Shown here: positions 61,661 through 64,000 of the stretch, piece by piece
How positions within the stretch are numbered: the first letter of the stretch is position 1
Layout of the letters: each line of letters begins with the position of its first letter
Assembly (NCBI GenBank): GCA_028023455.1
Contig: JAQFVV010012434.1
Location: 4,616,264-4,680,263, forward strand
Direction: 5' to 3'
DNA: 64,000 bases
Source: Epiperipatus broadwayi
Lineage: Eukaryota > Onychophora > Udeonychophora > Euonychophora > Peripatidae
Program-made: the position numbers and the translations under genes
Notes under the pieces: generated by a model
What the model saw: only the letters and a program-made list of their open reading frames with translations
The model's database searches: none
Told to the model about the DNA's origin: nothing

Positions 61661-62449
61661 AGTTTTATAGTATATTTGCCAAATCCTATTAATTCTATTA
61701 ACCATGAATTTATTAATTTTGCTGTGTTTGCATAATGAACACCTCCAAAGTCAAGCATTAGTCTTAATGGAGTCCCTTGTTTATGCATTTTAGCATTCGC
61801 AAACATTCGTGGTTGTGATGTGGCAGATGGGTATATTCTATAATATTCAGCTTGATTTATTCCTTTATTTTTATGCTTGAGGATTAAAGAGATAAATTTT
61901 CCTGTCATTTTATTATTAACCTCAGCTGAAAACTCAAAGCCCAATTTCTGAATTTGTATTCTCATCTTTTCTTTATATTCTTCTTCATCCATCAAAACGA
62001 ACTGCCTTGCCCTTTAAGACAAATAATTTATTTTCAATAAAGAATTTTGCATTCATGACTTTATTGTTCCAGCCATTATTTCAGTATTCAATTCTATTAC
62101 TAATGATCCTGTTAATCTCATAAATAACATTATCTCATAGGATAATTTATTAAAGCTGCTTCCGTGTCTGCTATTATTTCCATTTTGGGTTGATTCCATC
62201 CTCCTCCTACAAATTTAGGTCCAAGATTCAGGATAGATCTAATTTCAGCCGATGGTCTAACGCTAGACAAATTAACATACGTGTCTTCTATTCCCATATC
62301 AGTTAAAACAATGTTTTGTTTATTAGCTAGAAATCTCAATTTCTTTAAGAATTTCTTCTCTAATCTTTGCTCAATATTATTGCATTTATTTACGATCCAT
62401 TGTGGCTCAGGCGTAATAGACGTAATCGTAGACAGACGTTTCTTGTTAT
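61654..62449 (-). pseudogene. Penelope-like RT N-terminal half, frameshifted
   Basis: 62339-62130 reads MRFLANKQNIVLTDMGIEDT and SILNLGPKFVGGGWNQPKME, the conserved N-terminal part of Penelope-like proteins. 61995-61654 reads MMDEEEYKEKMRIQIQKLGF, IYPSATSQPRMFANAKMHKQ, PLRLMLDFGGVHYANTAKLI, the first RT motifs (K-x-H-K and P-x-R). The two pieces are in different frames, and a second shift separates them from the YVDD half. At least two frame-breaking changes are therefore present. Confidence 0.85.
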
Positions 62450-62491
62450 AATCATTGTCCTGAACAGAAAATTGATTTTATCATTGACTTC

Positions 62492-63562
62492 ATGAATTGG
62501 TTGTATGAGAACATATTTGCGACATTTGAAAATAGATGGTATAGGATGAATAATGGATGGCTGATGGGACTGCCTATGAGTGGCATTGTATCTAGTATTG
62601 TAATCGGTTATTTTGAAAGCAAGATTATATCAAAGTTCCAAGAACAAACACATGGATTAATTTATTGTAGGTATGTAGATGACATTTTCATTGCAGCACC
62701 TAAACTTATAATAAAAGCCATTCAAGATGAACTGCAGGCACATACCAACTTAATATTTAACTGCACTGAAGAGAGTGAGCTTAATACAATTAATTATTTG
62801 GACCTAATAATAACTAGAACACATAGATGCATTGATTACAACATGAAAGTAAAACCATTAAATATTAGAGGATACATCCATACTAAATCGAAAACACCAC
62901 CCACAAATTGGCAGGGCTTTCTGCCTTTTTGTTTAGGAATTACCATTTGTGCAAATATGAAGAAGAAAGAAGAATTAATATTAACCAATATGTTAATGAT
63001 CTGATGAAGGTTGGTTATGATTTAATAACCATCAACAGAAGAATTAAAACATTTTATGAAAACATAACCAAACCTAGTAAGGACAAAAAACAACGCATAT
63101 GTCTGCCATATATTCCTAACATTGCTAGAAAACTGTCAAAAATTGCAAAATGAATTTACAGTAGGTTTTCGAACCCCTCCAAACACCAACAGGATTTTGA
63201 ACAATTCTAAGGACAAAATTGACCTACAATCAACACCACATGTTGTGTACAGGTTGGCATGCCCTCAAGCGGACTGCGGTGCAGTATACTATGGTGAGAC
63301 TCGGGCCACTATAAACAACAGAGTGGCTCAGCATAAATACTTATATAAAAGAGTATTAAGAACAAACGAAGGCAGCTCAGTATTTGTGGACCACCAAATA
63401 GAGGCTAATCATGAATCTGAACCTGCAAATGCTAGGATAATTACAACTGAAAGAAATGACATCAAAAGGAAGGTGAAAGAAGCATGGTATATATCAAGAG
63501 ATTTAAAAGCAATAAACAGGAGAGACACATGCTTTTCCATTTCAAAGAGATGGACAATATAA
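62492..63562 (+). pseudogene. Penelope-like RT/GIY-YIG protein, twice frameshifted
   Basis: The three overlapping pieces (62492-63004, 62908-63153, 63122-63562) make up the same protein as copy A. Relative to copy A, about five bases are missing near 62897 (ACACCACCCACAAATTGG against ACACCGAGGGCCCACAAA) and two single bases near 63135-63145. Each shifts the frame. YVDD (in CRYVDDIF) and the GIY-YIG segment (VVYRLACP, AVYYGET) are intact. Replacements such as Asp to Tyr in MNWLYEN and Pro to Leu in NGWLMGL distinguish it from copy A. Confidence 0.88.
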
Positions 63563-63586
63563 ATAAGCTTGCATAGATTTGCATAA

Positions 63587-63645
63587 ATTACTACGTTAAA
63601 AGGCTATGAATATGAGTGAAAGCTCTGAAAGCGCTTAGCCTTAAG
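63587..63645 (+). other. conserved hairpin in Penelope-like 3' region
   Basis: AAGGCTA and TAGCCTT can pair across GAGTGAAAGCTCTGAAAGCG, also present in inverted form at about 60325-60380 in copy A. It lies about 30-90 bp after the stop codon. A structural or processing role is possible; I cannot recognise a complete ribozyme core. Confidence 0.35.
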
Positions 63646-63744
63646 AAATATTAATATAATCGTTGAATTTAATTTCACTATATACGTTAAGCGTATTTAA
63701 TATTACATTATTATCAATAGTGAAGAAAAATCGGAAATTACAAT

Positions 63745-64000
63745 ATTATGAATATGCATTATAACGAAAGAATTTGTCTGAAATTGGACACGTTAATTAG
63801 AACTTTTCAGCAGCGTGTTTATTTTTGCAAAATTGTAAGCAGGCGAATATTATTCCTAATTGCTGTAGAATTAAAGTGAATAGATCTATTCATAATGTAG
63901 ATATTGTCACTCGTATTTTACAGCGTAAATTATTAAGCTGGATTATTGGCAATTGCAGGAAGGCGTTAAATAATAACAAGAAACGTCTGTCTACGATTAC
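63745..64000 (+). mobile_element. start of a third Penelope-like copy, cut by the window edge
   Basis: The last 28 bases (AACAAGAAACGTCTGTCTAC...) are the reverse complement of 62421-62448, the 5' part of copy A. Upstream the plus strand reads VNRSIHNVDIVTRILQRKLL and KKRLSTIT, which continues the N-terminal protein of copy A (SITPEPQWIVNKCNNIEQRL). So a longer copy in the same orientation as B starts at about 63745. A TGA near 63878 separates an upstream frame starting MNMHYNERICLKLD. Confidence 0.75.

Larger units (their letters stand above)
60223..62449 (-). mobile_element. Penelope-like retroelement, copy A
   Basis: Minus strand, 2.2 kb, 5'-incomplete. It carries in order an N-terminal region (SILNLGPKFV), reverse transcriptase with YVDD and a C-terminal GIY-YIG endonuclease, then about 180 bp of 3' untranslated sequence. 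Bases 60223-61528 reappear as an inverted copy at 62448-63744 with about 99% identity by eye. The 5' end at 62449 meets the other copy head to head. Three coding pieces in different frames show it is inactive. Confidence 0.9.
62448..63744 (+). mobile_element. Penelope-like retroelement, 5'-truncated copy B
   Basis: Plus strand, 1.3 kb, starting inside the RT just before FIIDFMNW and ending at the same 3' border as copy A (TCGGAAATTACAAT). It is the mirror image of 60223-61528. Directly after it a third copy begins, the tandem arrangement in which a truncated unit precedes a longer one and creates the pseudo-LTR of Penelope-like elements. Confidence 0.88.

Noticed and set aside
63001-63040. 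CTGATGA as a hammerhead core in the Penelope-like copy
   Set aside because: It lies in the coding region, is not followed by the GAAA strand and has no supporting stems.

Overview
This is a eukaryotic nuclear window, very AT-rich (about three quarters A+T by eye). It has no operon-like coding, no rRNA and no intact long gene. The repeat content (RTE-type LINE relics, a Penelope-like retroelement with a GIY-YIG endonuclease, non-autonomous hAT elements, a short tRNA-derived SINE, long GATA and TA microsatellites) and spliceosomal-type exon borders point to an invertebrate animal. I cannot name the species from sequence alone.

Layout. 1-6.4 kb: AT-rich DNA with a probable gene start on the minus strand (CRE-bearing promoter near 2.5 kb, first-exon candidate at 2315-2339, internal-exon candidate at 1299-1393) and two weak coding-like islands (5.6 and 6.3 kb). 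7-20.6 kb: intergenic or intronic DNA carrying two hAT-type miniature elements (7158-7569 and 11787-12243), several copies of an unclassified foldback retroposon (here F1), a CT tract, an AAT tract and a decayed tandem repeat. 20.9-25 kb: a 2-kb solo-LTR-like repeat that abuts a 2-kb GATA/CTAT satellite. 26.7-29 kb: two long TA tracts and a decayed inverted-repeat element. 30.1-32.0 kb: 5'-truncated RTE LINE (minus). 32-38 kb: foldback repeat, 350-bp tandem duplication, two SINE copies, a foldback element (F2) with internal tandem repeats, and a fossil RTE endonuclease fragment (plus). 39.0-40.3 kb: CpG-richer promoter-like island with CRE and E-box and candidate small exons. 42.5-46.5 kb: SINE, two foldback elements and a second LTR-like copy. 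47.9-48.5 kb: an unrecognised ORF interrupted by a SINE. 49.5-52.4 kb: longer RTE LINE relic (minus). 52.4-60 kb: hairpins, TA tract and repeat fragments. 60.2-64 kb: a Penelope-like element cluster of one minus copy head-to-head with a 5'-truncated plus copy, followed by the start of a third copy cut by the window edge.

Almost everything recognisable is mobile or repetitive. The autonomous elements present (RTE LINE, Penelope-like) are all broken by stops or frameshifts here. The short elements are non-autonomous and would need enzymes from elsewhere. The items most worth following up are the foldback retroposon F1 with 12-14 bp flanking duplications, the SINE that lengthens an ORF, the near-identical Penelope inverted repeat, and the LTR-like repeats inserted in TA tracts.
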